Assembly: GCA_003519585.1 (NCBI GenBank)
Contig: DOWL01000252.1
Span: 1 to 41,271 of the forward strand
From: Nocardioides sp.
Lineage (GTDB): Bacteria > Actinomycetota > Actinomycetes > Propionibacteriales > Nocardioidaceae
Length of the DNA stretch: 41,271 bases
Reading direction: 5' to 3'
Part shown: positions 31,262-39,926 of the stretch, in pieces
Position numbering within the stretch: position 1 is the stretch's first letter
Layout of the letters: every line of letters begins with the position of its first letter
Translations under genes and position numbers: made by a program
The notes under the pieces: model-generated
Database searches by the model: none
Seen by the model: the letters and a program-made list of their open reading frames with translations, nothing else
Told to the model about the DNA's origin: nothing

Positions 31262-32592
31262 AGGCCTCCTACCGGGAGGAAGGCGTGCACGACCGTGGGG
31301 CCGCCCTCGGGTGAGGTGACCTCGAGCCGGCCGTCGGCGGCCAGGACCCGTTGCTGGAGGCCGGCCAAACCACTGCCCTTGGCGGGGTGGGCGCCGCCGA
31401 CACCGTCGTCCTCGACGCGGACCTGAACACCGCCGTTCTCCATCCAGACGCCGAGCGCGGTGCGGGTGGCGCCGCTGTGCTTGGCCACGTTGGTCAACGC
31501 CTCCGCGACGATGAAGTACACCGCGGTCTCGACGTGCGGAGGAAGCGAGTCGGGTACGTCGACGGTCGCCTCGACCGGAACGGTGGCGCGCACGGTCAAC
31601 TCGCCCAGGGCGGCGGCCAGGCCGCGGTCGACGAGCAGCGGCGGGGCGATGCCCCGAGACAGCGAGCGCAGCTCCTCGACGGTTTCGCGAGCCTGGAGGA
31701 GAGCCGAGTCAACGGTCTGCACGGCCAGTTCGGGGTCCTCCGCCAACTGCTTCTTGATCCGGCCGAGGTCCATCTGGAGCCGGACCAGCCGCTGCTGCGG
31801 GCCGTCGTGGATGTCGCGCTCGAGCCGGCGCAGCGACGCGGCCTCGGCGGCCCGGGCCGCCTCGCGACCGCCCTCCACCCGGCGTACCTCGTGTTGCAGC
31901 TCCGCCCGACTGCAGAGCAGCACCTGGGCCAGACTGCTGTGCAGCGCCGCCGCGAACCGCATCACCCAGGGCAGGGTCAGCAGCATGGCCACACCGATGG
32001 CGAGCTGGAGCAGGCTCTGGTTGTGACGGGTGTTCTCGAAGCCGAGCTCGCGGACCAGGCTCCACTCGTCGGGGTCGAACGGCACCCACCGCTGCCAGAA
32101 CCAGTAGGTCAGCCCTTGCACCATCCCCGCCCACCAGACCAGCGCCAGGCCGAACGCGACGGTGCCCGTGACGAGACCGACCAGGGCCCACACGACGTCG
32201 AGCCACGACTGCGCATCGCGCAGCGGCGTCAGCGCCTTGCGCCAGAAGCCGGCGCCTTCGGCCGCACAGATGTACGCCGGCGTCGGGGCCGGCTTCCCGA
32301 GCAGCCCGCGCATCCTGATCCGTTCGAAGCGGGCGAAGCCCCGCGCGACCATCACCGCCACCCAGATCAGCAGGATCCCGCCGATGAAGATGATCAGCCC
32401 GAGCCCGAGGGCCAGGTCCGTGACGACGACGATGAAGGCGGGCAGCGCGATGAAGAACGAGGAGAGTGCGTACGCCGAGTCGTAGAGCACGCGACGTACG
32501 CCGCGCGGCCTCGCGGGCTCGCTGGCGGTGGCCTCGTAGAACGCAGGGTCTGTCGCGGTGTCTGTCATCGGGAGAACGATCGTGTCCGTCAT
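31258..32592 (-). CDS. Sensor histidine kinase (HisKA_3) with membrane sensor domain
   Basis: The 444-residue NarL-type kinase has an N-terminal membrane sensor domain of the kind seen in many actinobacterial kinases (VLYDSAYALSSFFIALPAFIVVVTDLALGLGLIIF, then RGFARFERIRMRGLLG) with two helix pairs over residues 25-230. Phosphoacceptor His262 is in ERDIHDGPQQ. The ATPase part (N box ALTNVAKHSGA, G box DDGVGG...GSGLAGLQQR) is complete. The ATG at 32592 is chosen: CAGGCT lies six bases upstream as a -10 for a leaderless message. The open frame extends to a GTG at 32625 and an ATG eight codons downstream is possible. It is divergent from otsA. Confidence 0.92.
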   Translation of the reverse strand: MTDTIVLPMTDTATDPAFYEATASEPARPRGVRRVLYDSAYALSSFFIALPAFIVVVTDLALGLGLIIFIGGILLIWVAVMVARGFARFERIRMRGLLGKPAPTPAYICAAEGAGFWRKALTPLRDAQSWLDVVWALVGLVTGTVAFGLALVWWAGMVQGLTYWFWQRWVPFDPDEWSLVRELGFENTRHNQSLLQLAIGVAMLLTLPWVMRFAAALHSSLAQVLLCSRAELQHEVRRVEGGREAARAAEAASLRRLERDIHDGPQQRLVRLQMDLGRIKKQLAEDPELAVQTVDSALLQARETVEELRSLSRGIAPPLLVDRGLAAALGELTVRATVPVEATVDVPDSLPPHVETAVYFIVAEALTNVAKHSGATRTALGVWMENGGVQVRVEDDGVGGAHPAKGSGLAGLQQRVLAADGRLEVTSPEGGPTVVHAFLPVGGL

Positions 32593-32682
32593 GGCTCCAG
32601 CCTGGTCGGCAGCGGGCGCCGCCACGATCCTGCCAGCACCACACTGGTTGTCGGGCTAGCCAGACAAGGTCGACCAGCGGAA

Positions 32683-32718
32683 CCCGAGGTGGTGGACCGA
32701 CCCGAGGGGGTGGACCGA
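32683..32718 (+). repeat. Tandem 18-bp direct repeat upstream of otsA
   Basis: CCCGAGGTGGTGGACCGA (32683-32700) is followed directly by CCCGAGGGGGTGGACCGA (32701-32718), 17 of 18 bases alike. It sits where the -35 region of otsA should be, in the 155-bp gap shared with the divergent histidine kinase gene. Head-to-tail sites suit an activator binding side by side. Confidence 0.65.
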
Positions 32719-32735
32719 GCCTCGGAGCACCTGCC

Positions 32736-32741
32736 TAGGCT
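32736..32741 (+). promoter_or_regulatory. -10 box for a leaderless otsA transcript
   Basis: TAGGCT ends six bases before the GTG start of otsA, with no Shine-Dalgarno in between. This is the distance expected when transcription starts at the first base of the start codon. Confidence 0.6.
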
Positions 32742-32747
32742 GGCGTC

Positions 32748-34166
32748 GTGGGCTATGACCTGGTGATTGTCGCGAACCGGCTTCCGGTCGACCGGGTCGA
32801 GCAGTCCGACGGGTCGGTGACCTGGCGCCCCTCGCCCGGTGGGCTGGTGAGCGCGGTCGAGCCGGTGATGCGGGCCAACGACGGGGTCTGGGTGGGCTGG
32901 CCCGGAGGGACCGAGCAGGATCTCGAGCCGTTCGAGGCCGACGGCCTCTCGCTGCACCCGATGTCGATGACCGCCGAGGAGGTGGAGGGGCACTACGAGG
33001 GGTTCTCCAACGGCACCCTGTGGCCGCTCTACCACGACCTGGTCGCCAAGCCGGAGTTCCACCGCGAGTGGTGGGACTCCTACGTCGAGGTCAACCAGCG
33101 GTTCGCGGAGACGGCGGCCGAGCTGGCCAACGAGGGCGCCCTGGTGTGGGTCCACGACTACCAGTTGCAGCTGGTGCCGCAGATGCTGCGCGAGCTGCGA
33201 CCCGACCTGCGGATCGGCTTCTACCTGCACATCCCCTTCCCGCCGGCCGAGCTGTTCCAACAGCTGCCATGGCGGCGGCAGCTGCTCGAAGGGCTCCTCG
33301 GCGCCGACCTCGTGGGCTTCCAGCTCCCCGGTGGCGCCGGGAACTTCGTCCGCCTGGTCCGCCAGCGGGTGGGCCACAAGACCCATCGCGACCTGGTCTA
33401 CCTCCCCGACGGCCGGACGGTCCGGGCCGCGGCGTTCCCGATCTCGATCGACACCAAGGGGTTCGAGGAGCTCGCCCAATCCCCCGAGGTGACCGCGCGC
33501 GCGAAGGAGATCCGCAGCGCACTGGGCGACCCGCGCAAGATCTTCCTGGGCATCGATCGGCTCGACTACACCAAGGGCATCTACGCCCGGCTCCGCGCGT
33601 ACGCCGAACTCCTGCACGACGGCCACCTCGACGTCGAGGACGCCGTCTTCGTGCAGGTGGCTGTGCCCTCGCGCGAGCAGGTCGAGGAATATCAACGGCT
33701 GCGCGACGAGACCGACCGCCTGGTGGGGCGCATCAACGGCGACCTGGGCCGGATCGGGCGCCCTGCGATCAGCTACCTCCACTCCTCCTACCCGCGCGAG
33801 GAGATGGCCGCGCTTTATCGGGCCGCCGACATCATGGTCGTGACGCCGTACCGCGATGGGATGAACCTCGTCGCCAAGGAGTACGTCGCCTGCCGATATG
33901 ACGACCAGGGCGCGCTGGTCCTCTCGGAGTTCGCCGGGGCCGCCGACGAACTGCGCCAGGCCTGGCTGGTCAACCCCTACGACATCAACGGGATGAAGAC
34001 CGCGCTCCGAGAGGCGTTCGAGGCCGACGAGAAGGAGCTCGCCAAGCGGATGCGCGCGATGCGTCGGACGGTGACCAGCCACGACGTGACGGCCTGGGCC
34101 GAGAGCTTCATGTCCGAGCTCGCGCAGGTGCGCGACTCGCATGGCAAGGCCCTCAGACCTTCTTAG
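32748..34166 (+). CDS. otsA: Trehalose-6-phosphate synthase
   Basis: This GT20 glycosyltransferase (472 aa) joins NDP-glucose to glucose-6-phosphate to give trehalose-6-phosphate in the cytosol. The N-loop [59 protein letters not shown] (residues 138-175), [11 protein letters not shown] (near 267), and the donor-binding [16 protein letters not shown] (near 365) are all present. Length is normal. The start is the GTG at 32748, six bases after a -10 box, so a leaderless mRNA is probable. It works with otsB at 27724-28569. The product is the main compatible solute and stress protectant of many actinobacteria. Confidence 0.96.
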   Translation: MGYDLVIVANRLPVDRVEQSDGSVTWRPSPGGLVSAVEPVMRANDGVWVGWPGGTEQDLEPFEADGLSLHPMSMTAEEVEGHYEGFSNGTLWPLYHDLVAKPEFHREWWDSYVEVNQRFAETAAELANEGALVWVHDYQLQLVPQMLRELRPDLRIGFYLHIPFPPAELFQQLPWRRQLLEGLLGADLVGFQLPGGAGNFVRLVRQRVGHKTHRDLVYLPDGRTVRAAAFPISIDTKGFEELAQSPEVTARAKEIRSALGDPRKIFLGIDRLDYTKGIYARLRAYAELLHDGHLDVEDAVFVQVAVPSREQVEEYQRLRDETDRLVGRINGDLGRIGRPAISYLHSSYPREEMAALYRAADIMVVTPYRDGMNLVAKEYVACRYDDQGALVLSEFAGAADELRQAWLVNPYDINGMKTALREAFEADEKELAKRMRAMRRTVTSHDVTAWAESFMSELAQVRDSHGKALRPS

Positions 34167-34187
34167 CCCGAGGACGCCGTACGGCGG

Positions 34188-35765
34188 TCAGGCGGGTGTC
34201 TGGGTCGGCGGCCGTTCGCGTTCGGGGAGGTGGGCGCGCATGAGGGCGACGACGTCTTCCTGCAGTGCCGGGCCGAGCTCACCCCAGCCGGGCTCGTAGC
34301 CGTAGACCTCGCGGAGCCCGCGGGCGCTACGGGTGCCGTCGGCGACGTCGATGTCGGCTGGCCCGATCAGTCCGGGATGGCAGACGCCGACCGCCTCGGA
34401 CACCTTGAGCAGGTCGCGGCGCAGGGCGAGCACGTAGTTGTGGACCCGCTCGGCCTTCGAGTTCGGGTCGAGGCCCCGCTGCAGCCAAGGGTCCTGGGTG
34501 GCGACCCCCGTCGGGCACTTGTCGGTGTGGCACTTCTGCGCCTGGATGCAGCCGACCGCGAACATCGCCTCGCGGCCGACCTGGATCCCGTCGCAGCCCA
34601 GCGCGAAGGCCACCGTGGCGCTCTCCGGCAACCCCAGCTTGCCGCCGCCGATGAAGACCACGTCGTCGGCGAGCCCGGCCCTGGCGAACCGGCTGTACAC
34701 CCGCGCGAAGCCCAGCCGGAACGGATAGGCGACCGAGTCCGCGAACACGAGCGGGGCCGCGCCGGTGCCGCCCTCGCCGCCGTCGATGTTGACGAAGTCG
34801 ACACCTCGGCCGTTCGCGGAGCGCAGCCCCTCCATGTGCTTGACCAGGTCGTCCCAGAAGCCCAGGTTGCCCACCGCGGACTTGATGCCCACCGGCAGCC
34901 CGGTCTCGGTGGCGACCAGTTCGACGAAGTCGAGCATCGAGTCGACGTCGTCGAAGACCTGGTGCCGGCTCGGTGAGGCACAGTCCTGGCCGACGGGGAT
35001 GCCCCTGATCTCCGCGATCTCCGGGGTGACCTTGGCCGCCGGCAGCATGCCTCCCAGCCCCGGCTTGGCGCCCTGCGACAGCTTGATCTCGATCGCGCGC
35101 ACCGGGGCCGAGGCGACGAGGTCCTTGAGCCGAGCCAGGTCGAAGCGGCCGCGCTCGTCGCGACAACCGAAGTACGACGTCCCGATCTGGAACACGATCT
35201 CGCCGCCCTGCCGGTGGTACGGCGCCAGCGCGCCCTCCCCCGTGTTCTGCAGGCAACCGGCGAGCAGCGCCCCTCTGTTGAGTGCGGTGATCGCGTTGCC
35301 CGACAGCGAGCCGAAGCTCATCCCGGAGATGTTGACCACCGAGGCCGGGCGGACGGCGTGCTGCCGGCCGCGCGGCGCGCCGAGGACCTTGCCCATCGGC
35401 AGCGGGACCCCCTCGTCGGCATGGCGGCCGGTCATCGCGCCGGGACCGGCGAAGGTGCGGTGCTTGATGACCGGGTAGCCCTCGGTGTGCTCGACGTCGT
35501 TGTCGGTGCCGAAGCCGAAGTAGGAGTTCTCGCCCTTCGCCGACGCATAGACCCACCGGCGCTGGTCGCGGCTGAACGGTCGCTCCTCGTCGTTGCTGGT
35601 CACGATGTACTGGCGCAACTCGGGGCCGAACCGTTCGAGAGTGAAGCGCAGATGCCCCACGATCGGGAAGTTGCGCAGGATCGCATGCTTCTTCTGCATC
35701 ATGTCGTGTGCGGCGACCGCGCCGAGTGCGGTCGCGGCGCCGGCCGCGACCCGGGTCCACTTCAT
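34188..35765 (-). CDS. FMN-binding glutamate synthase-family protein, membrane anchored
   Basis: The 525-residue protein has a GltB-type (alpha/beta)8 FMN domain but lacks the amidotransferase and GltD parts of true glutamate synthase. An N-terminal hydrophobic stretch (residues 5-20, VAAGAATALGAVAAHDMMQ) may anchor it. The FMN domain includes VVNISGMSFGSLSGNAITALNRGA near 145, IEIKLSQGAKPGLGGMLPAAKV near 230, VDFVNIDGGEGGTGAAPLVFAD near 325, and a cluster-binding CIQAQKCHTDKCPTGVA near 415. These orphan GltB-like proteins are common, but their reaction is not firmly known. The ATG at 35765 has TAGACA six bases upstream, so it may be leaderless. It is divergent from the next hydrolase gene. 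Confidence 0.88.
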   Translation of the reverse strand: MKWTRVAAGAATALGAVAAHDMMQKKHAILRNFPIVGHLRFTLERFGPELRQYIVTSNDEERPFSRDQRRWVYASAKGENSYFGFGTDNDVEHTEGYPVIKHRTFAGPGAMTGRHADEGVPLPMGKVLGAPRGRQHAVRPASVVNISGMSFGSLSGNAITALNRGALLAGCLQNTGEGALAPYHRQGGEIVFQIGTSYFGCRDERGRFDLARLKDLVASAPVRAIEIKLSQGAKPGLGGMLPAAKVTPEIAEIRGIPVGQDCASPSRHQVFDDVDSMLDFVELVATETGLPVGIKSAVGNLGFWDDLVKHMEGLRSANGRGVDFVNIDGGEGGTGAAPLVFADSVAYPFRLGFARVYSRFARAGLADDVVFIGGGKLGLPESATVAFALGCDGIQVGREAMFAVGCIQAQKCHTDKCPTGVATQDPWLQRGLDPNSKAERVHNYVLALRRDLLKVSEAVGVCHPGLIGPADIDVADGTRSARGLREVYGYEPGWGELGPALQEDVVALMRAHLPERERPPTQTPA

Positions 35766-35824
35766 GGGTCGTGTCTAGTCGGCGTACCTCCCCCTGTCGA
35801 TCCCCGTACGGGTGGGCATCGGGC

Positions 35825-35830
35825 TACCGT
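35825..35830 (+). promoter_or_regulatory. -10 box for a leaderless transcript
   Basis: TACCGT ends seven bases before the ATG at 35838 and no ribosome site is visible. No -35 could be identified. Confidence 0.45.
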
Positions 35831-35837
35831 TCGAGTC

Positions 35838-37076
35838 ATGGACCTGCTGCCCAAGCCCGATCAGGTCGTCTCGGCGGCCGGCAACGTGGCGCACAAGGTC
35901 TTGTACGGCGGGCTGGCCGACCTGCGGCCGATGCCGCGCACGCTGATCGACGAGGGCGAGCTCCGCGAGCTCTACCACTACCGGCCGGCGGCCACCGCGC
36001 ACGAGCAGGGTGACCCGGTGCTCCTGGTGACGCCGCTCGCCGCACCGGCGCTCTGCTACGACCTGCGCCGAGGCTGCTCGCTGGTCGAGCACTTCGTCGA
36101 CGCCGGCCGGCCGACGTACCTCGTGGAGTACGGCGACGTGGCCTTCCGCAACCGGAGTCTGGGCATGGAGCACTGGATCGACGAGGTCGTGCCCGCTGCG
36201 GTCGAGGCGGCGTCCAAGCACGCGGGCGGACGGCCGGTGCACCTGGTCGGCTGGAGCCTCGGCGGCATCTTCGCCATGCTCACCGCGGCGGATCGGCCGG
36301 AGCTGCCGATCGCTTCGGTCGCCGTCGTCGGGTCGCCGGTCGACGTCGCGCAGGTCCCGCTGGTCGCGCCGCTGCGACCGTTGCTCGACCTCGCCGACGG
36401 CCGGGTGCTGACCCCGGTCTACCAACTGCTCGGCGGCGCCCCGAAGCCCGTGGTGAAGTGGGCCTTCCAGCTCTCGTCGTTCCAGAAGCTGGTGACCAGG
36501 CCGCTCGCCGTGGTCGCCCGGCTCGACGACGCGGACTTCCTCGCCCAACTGGAGGCGGTGGACCGGTTCACCGCGAAGATGACCGCCTATCCGGGGCGCT
36601 CCTTCGGCCAGCTCTACCACCGGTTCGTTCGCGGCAACGCCCTCAGCACGGGCCGGCTCGAGCTCGGCGAGCGCTCCATCGACCTCTCGGCGATCACCGC
36701 ACCGGTGCTCGTCTTCGCCGGCACCACCGACGGCATCGCCCCGGTCGCCTCGGTCAAGGCCGTCGTCCCGTTGTTGTCCGGTGCCAGTGAGGTGCGGTTC
36801 GAGATCGTGCCCGGCGGCCACCTCGGCATGCTGACCGGCCGGGCTGCGCGCGGCACCACGTGGCGAGTGCTCGACGAGTGGGTCGGTCAGTGGTCTGCGC
36901 CGGCGACCGGCCCCGCCGCGAAGAAGGCGACCCGGAAGAAGACGACGGCGAGGAAGGCCGCCGCCACACCGAAGGCCGCACCTACGGCCAATCCTGAGGG
37001 AGCCGACGCCGACTCGATCGGCGCCAACCGCACCCGCCGCTACGGCTCCGGCGGCTCCCGGAGCCTGGCCCGCTGA
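35838..37076 (+). CDS. Alpha/beta hydrolase resembling class III PHA synthase, with Lys/Ala-rich tail
   Basis: The 412-residue protein has an alpha/beta-hydrolase core of the polyhydroxyalkanoate synthase/PhaC-like type: VLLVTPLAAPALCYDLRRGCSLVEHFVDAGRPTYLVEYGD (residues 62-101), nucleophile elbow GWSLGG near 138 with Ser, an Asp region VLVFAGTTDGIAP near 297, and His in PGGHLGML near 334. PHA synthases use Cys in a GxCxG elbow; here it is Ser, so an esterase or acyltransferase is more likely. Residues 355-412 form a low-complexity tail rich in Lys, Ala and Thr (AAKKATRKKTTARKAAATPK), like actinobacterial phasins and histone-like tails. The ATG at 35838 lies 7 bp after a -10-like TACCGT. Confidence 0.85.
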   Translation: MDLLPKPDQVVSAAGNVAHKVLYGGLADLRPMPRTLIDEGELRELYHYRPAATAHEQGDPVLLVTPLAAPALCYDLRRGCSLVEHFVDAGRPTYLVEYGDVAFRNRSLGMEHWIDEVVPAAVEAASKHAGGRPVHLVGWSLGGIFAMLTAADRPELPIASVAVVGSPVDVAQVPLVAPLRPLLDLADGRVLTPVYQLLGGAPKPVVKWAFQLSSFQKLVTRPLAVVARLDDADFLAQLEAVDRFTAKMTAYPGRSFGQLYHRFVRGNALSTGRLELGERSIDLSAITAPVLVFAGTTDGIAPVASVKAVVPLLSGASEVRFEIVPGGHLGMLTGRAARGTTWRVLDEWVGQWSAPATGPAAKKATRKKTTARKAAATPKAAPTANPEGADADSIGANRTRRYGSGGSRSLAR

Positions 37077-37101
37077 CCCAGCGCTCGCCTGGCCCTAGTC
37101 T
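37073..37101 (+). promoter_or_regulatory. Promoter for the symporter gene, leaderless type
   Basis: CTGACC (37073-37078, overlapping the previous stop codon) and TAGTCT (37096-37101) are 17 bp apart. The -10 ends six bases before the GTG at 37108, with no Shine-Dalgarno. Confidence 0.6.
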
Positions 37102-37107
37102 GCGTCC

Positions 37108-38478
37108 GTGGTGCCCGCTGCCGACCCGTCCGCGCCGCTGCCGCGCTCGGTGCGACTCGGCTACGGGTCGGGGTCGGTGGCCACCGGTGCGTTCGGCACG
37201 GTCCCCGGTCTGATGCTGCTCCCGTATCTCACCGACACCCTCGGCATCGCCGCTCTCGCGGCCGGCTTCATCGTCTTCGCGCCCAAGGCCTGGGACGTCG
37301 TCCTCAACCCGATCGCCGGCCGGATCAGCGACCGCACCGTCGACCCCCGCGGTCCGCGACGGCCGTGGCTGTTGCGCGGTGGTCTCGCACTCGCGGTCGC
37401 ATTCGCGCTGCTCTTCGCCGCACCTGCGATGGGCTCGAAAGCGGTCGAGGCGGCGTGGGTCCTGGTCTGCTTCGTGGCCTGCGCGACGGCGTACGCGTTC
37501 TTCCAGGTGCCGTATGTCTCGATGCCGGCCGAGCTGACCTCGTCGTACGACGAGCGCACCCGGCTGATGACCTGGCGGGTGGCGATCCTGGCGTTCACGA
37601 TCATGCTCGCGGGGGCCACCGCACCGCTGATCCGGGACGCGATCGGGGGTCGGGCGGGCTACCGCATCATGGGCGTCGCGATGGCGGTGGTGATCGTCGT
37701 CGGCGTCGTGGGCGCGTACGTCGGCACCCGCCGCGCCCCGATCGGTGCGGTCCAGCCAGGCGCCGGCACGCTGCGCGACCAGTTGCGCATCGTCGCAGGT
37801 GCCCGCGACTTCCGGCTGCTGCTGACCACGTTCGTGGTGCAGGCGCTCGCGACCGGCTGCATGCTGGCCGGCGTCGACTACCTCGCCTCCGACGTACTCG
37901 GTCGCAAGGGCGCCTCGACGATCCTCTTCGTCTGCTTCGTCGGCCCGGCCCTGCTGCTCACCCCGGCGTGGTCGGCGATCGGCGCCCGGATCGGCAAGAA
38001 GCAGGGCTACCTCGTGGCCTCGCTGGTGCTCGCGGCCGGTGCGTTGCTGGCCGTCGTGGCCAGGTCGGCGCCGTTCGGTCTGGTCGTCGCGGCGGTCGCC
38101 CTGGTCGGCGTCGGGTACGCCGGCGCGCAGGTCTTCCCGCTCGCCATGCTCCCCGACGCCGCAGCGGTCGCCGCCCGCCGGACCGGCAGCTCGCGGGTCG
38201 GCGTCTACACCGGCGTGTGGACCGCGGGCGAGACGCTCGGCCTGGCACTGGGGCCCGGGCTGTTCGCCCTGGTGCTCGCCCTCGGCGGCTACCGCTCCAG
38301 CACCGACGGGGGCACCGCGCAGCCGGACTCCGCCCTGAACGCGATCACGCTCGGCTTCTCGGTGCTGCCGGCGCTGCTCGTGGCGATCAGCCTGATCTGG
38401 CTGGTGCGCTACTCACTCGGCTCCGACGAGGTCGACGCCGATCCCGAACCGGACAGCGCGAGAGGAGCGCTGGCATGA
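37108..38478 (+). CDS. MFS transporter of the glycoside-pentoside-hexuronide:cation symporter (GPH) type
   Basis: The 456-residue transporter has 12 predicted helices. The N-terminal part carries GPH-type signatures: RLGYGSGSVATGAFGTVPGLMLLPYLTDTLGI near residue 15, then DVVLNPIAGRISDRT near 70 and FFQVPYVSMPAEL near 130. It probably imports a sugar, glycoside or related solute with H+ or Na+; the actual cargo is not readable. It starts at GTG 37108 and overlaps the next gene (ATGA), so it is co-translated with a PLP enzyme and may supply that enzyme's substrate or export its product. Confidence 0.9.
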   Translation: MVPAADPSAPLPRSVRLGYGSGSVATGAFGTVPGLMLLPYLTDTLGIAALAAGFIVFAPKAWDVVLNPIAGRISDRTVDPRGPRRPWLLRGGLALAVAFALLFAAPAMGSKAVEAAWVLVCFVACATAYAFFQVPYVSMPAELTSSYDERTRLMTWRVAILAFTIMLAGATAPLIRDAIGGRAGYRIMGVAMAVVIVVGVVGAYVGTRRAPIGAVQPGAGTLRDQLRIVAGARDFRLLLTTFVVQALATGCMLAGVDYLASDVLGRKGASTILFVCFVGPALLLTPAWSAIGARIGKKQGYLVASLVLAAGALLAVVARSAPFGLVVAAVALVGVGYAGAQVFPLAMLPDAAAVAARRTGSSRVGVYTGVWTAGETLGLALGPGLFALVLALGGYRSSTDGGTAQPDSALNAITLGFSVLPALLVAISLIWLVRYSLGSDEVDADPEPDSARGALA

Positions 38479-39926
38479 GCGCCGACGAGAACGACGTCCT
38501 CACCCGGCTCCGGGCCCTCCAGGCCGCCGACCTCCCGGTGCACGGTGGCCGGACGCTTGCCTACGTGTACGACTCTGGACTGCCGGACGTCGACCGGATC
38601 GGCCGCGAGGCGGTCGCGGCGTACGCCGGCTCCAACGGGCTCGACCCGACGGCGTTCCCGAGCCTGCTGCAGATGGAGAACGACCTCGTGGGGTTCGCCC
38701 TCGACCTGCTCGACGGACCCGAGACCGCGGTCGGCACGATCACCTCGGGCGGCACCGAGTCGGTGCTGCTCGCCGTCCAGGCAGCGCGTGACGCGCATCC
38801 GGATGTGGCCGAGCCCCGCATGGTGTTGCCCGCGACCGCGCACGCCGCCTTCCACAAGGCCGCGCACTATTTCGGCGTGGAACCGGTGCTGGTGCCCGTC
38901 GGCGCGGACTTCGCCGCCGACGTCGCCGCGACCGAGCGTGCTGTCGACGAGGCGCGCGACCGGACCGTGCTCGTGGTCGGGAGTGCGCCGTCGTACGCGC
39001 ATGGAGTCGTCGACCCGGTCACCGAACTCGCGCGACTGGCGGCGGAGCGCGGCATCCGGTGCCACGTGGACGCATGCATCGGCGGCTGGGTGCTGCCGTA
39101 CGCCGCGCGGCTCGGCCGAGCGGTGCCTCCGTGGACGTTCGCGGTGGAGGGGGTCACCTCGATCTCGGTCGATCTGCACAAGTACGCCTACGCGCCCAAG
39201 GGCACCTCGCTGCTGCTGCACCGCACCCCGGAGCTGCGGCGGCCACAGTTCTTCGCGTCGGCGGCGTGGCCGGGCTACACGATGCTGAACTCGACGATGC
39301 AGTCGACCAAGTCGGGCGGACCCCTGGCCGGCGCCTGGGCCGTGGTCGAGTGGTTGGGTGACATGGGCTACGAGCGCCTTTCCCGAGAGGTCTTCGATGC
39401 GGTCGATGCCATCGTGGCCGGGACCACCGACATCGACGGCGTCTCGGTGCTGGTTCCTCCACAGTCCACGCTCGTCGCCCTGGTGACCGACGGCAGTTGC
39501 GACGCGTTCACGGTGTGTGACGAGATGGCGGAGCGCGGGTGGCACGTCCAGCCGCAGATGTCCTACGCCGGCACCCCGCCGACCATCCACCTCTCGGTCA
39601 GCGCCGCCACCGCTCGGCACGTGCCGGAGTTCCTCACCGCGCTGCGCGAGTCCGTCGTCGCGGCGCAGCGGGCCGGACCAGCCACCGTCGACCCCGACGT
39701 GGTGGCCTTCATCGAGGCGCTCGACCCGGCCGCCCTCAGCGACGCCGACTTCGACGGGCTGCTGGCTGCCTCGGGCCTGGTCGGCGCGGGCGCCGACGGC
39801 GCCCTCGCCCTGCCCACCCGGCTCGCCGAGGTCAACGCCCTGCTCGACGTGGCCGCGCCGGCGATGCGCGAGGCGCTGCTCGTCGCCTTCCTGGACCGGC
39901 TGTCCCGACCCCACCGCGGCGGCTAG
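38475..39926 (+). CDS. PLP-dependent lyase/decarboxylase, sphingosine-1-phosphate lyase-like
   Basis: This is a fold-type I group II PLP enzyme (483 aa). TITSGGTESVLLAVQAARD near residue 93 binds the cofactor phosphate, HVDACIGGWVLPY near 198 supplies the conserved Asp, and Lys236 in DLHKYAYAPKG forms the Schiff base. The HKYxxAPKG form and QFFASAAWPGYTMLNSTMQSTKSGG are typical of sphingosine-1-phosphate lyase and its bacterial relatives rather than glutamate decarboxylase. About 80 extra C-terminal residues (after 400) contain no known motif. The ATG at 38475 is inside the symporter stop and has GAGAGGAG upstream. The substrate could be a phosphorylated long-chain base or an amino acid. Confidence 0.88.
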   Translation: MSADENDVLTRLRALQAADLPVHGGRTLAYVYDSGLPDVDRIGREAVAAYAGSNGLDPTAFPSLLQMENDLVGFALDLLDGPETAVGTITSGGTESVLLAVQAARDAHPDVAEPRMVLPATAHAAFHKAAHYFGVEPVLVPVGADFAADVAATERAVDEARDRTVLVVGSAPSYAHGVVDPVTELARLAAERGIRCHVDACIGGWVLPYAARLGRAVPPWTFAVEGVTSISVDLHKYAYAPKGTSLLLHRTPELRRPQFFASAAWPGYTMLNSTMQSTKSGGPLAGAWAVVEWLGDMGYERLSREVFDAVDAIVAGTTDIDGVSVLVPPQSTLVALVTDGSCDAFTVCDEMAERGWHVQPQMSYAGTPPTIHLSVSAATARHVPEFLTALRESVVAAQRAGPATVDPDVVAFIEALDPAALSDADFDGLLAASGLVGAGADGALALPTRLAEVNALLDVAAPAMREALLVAFLDRLSRPHRGG

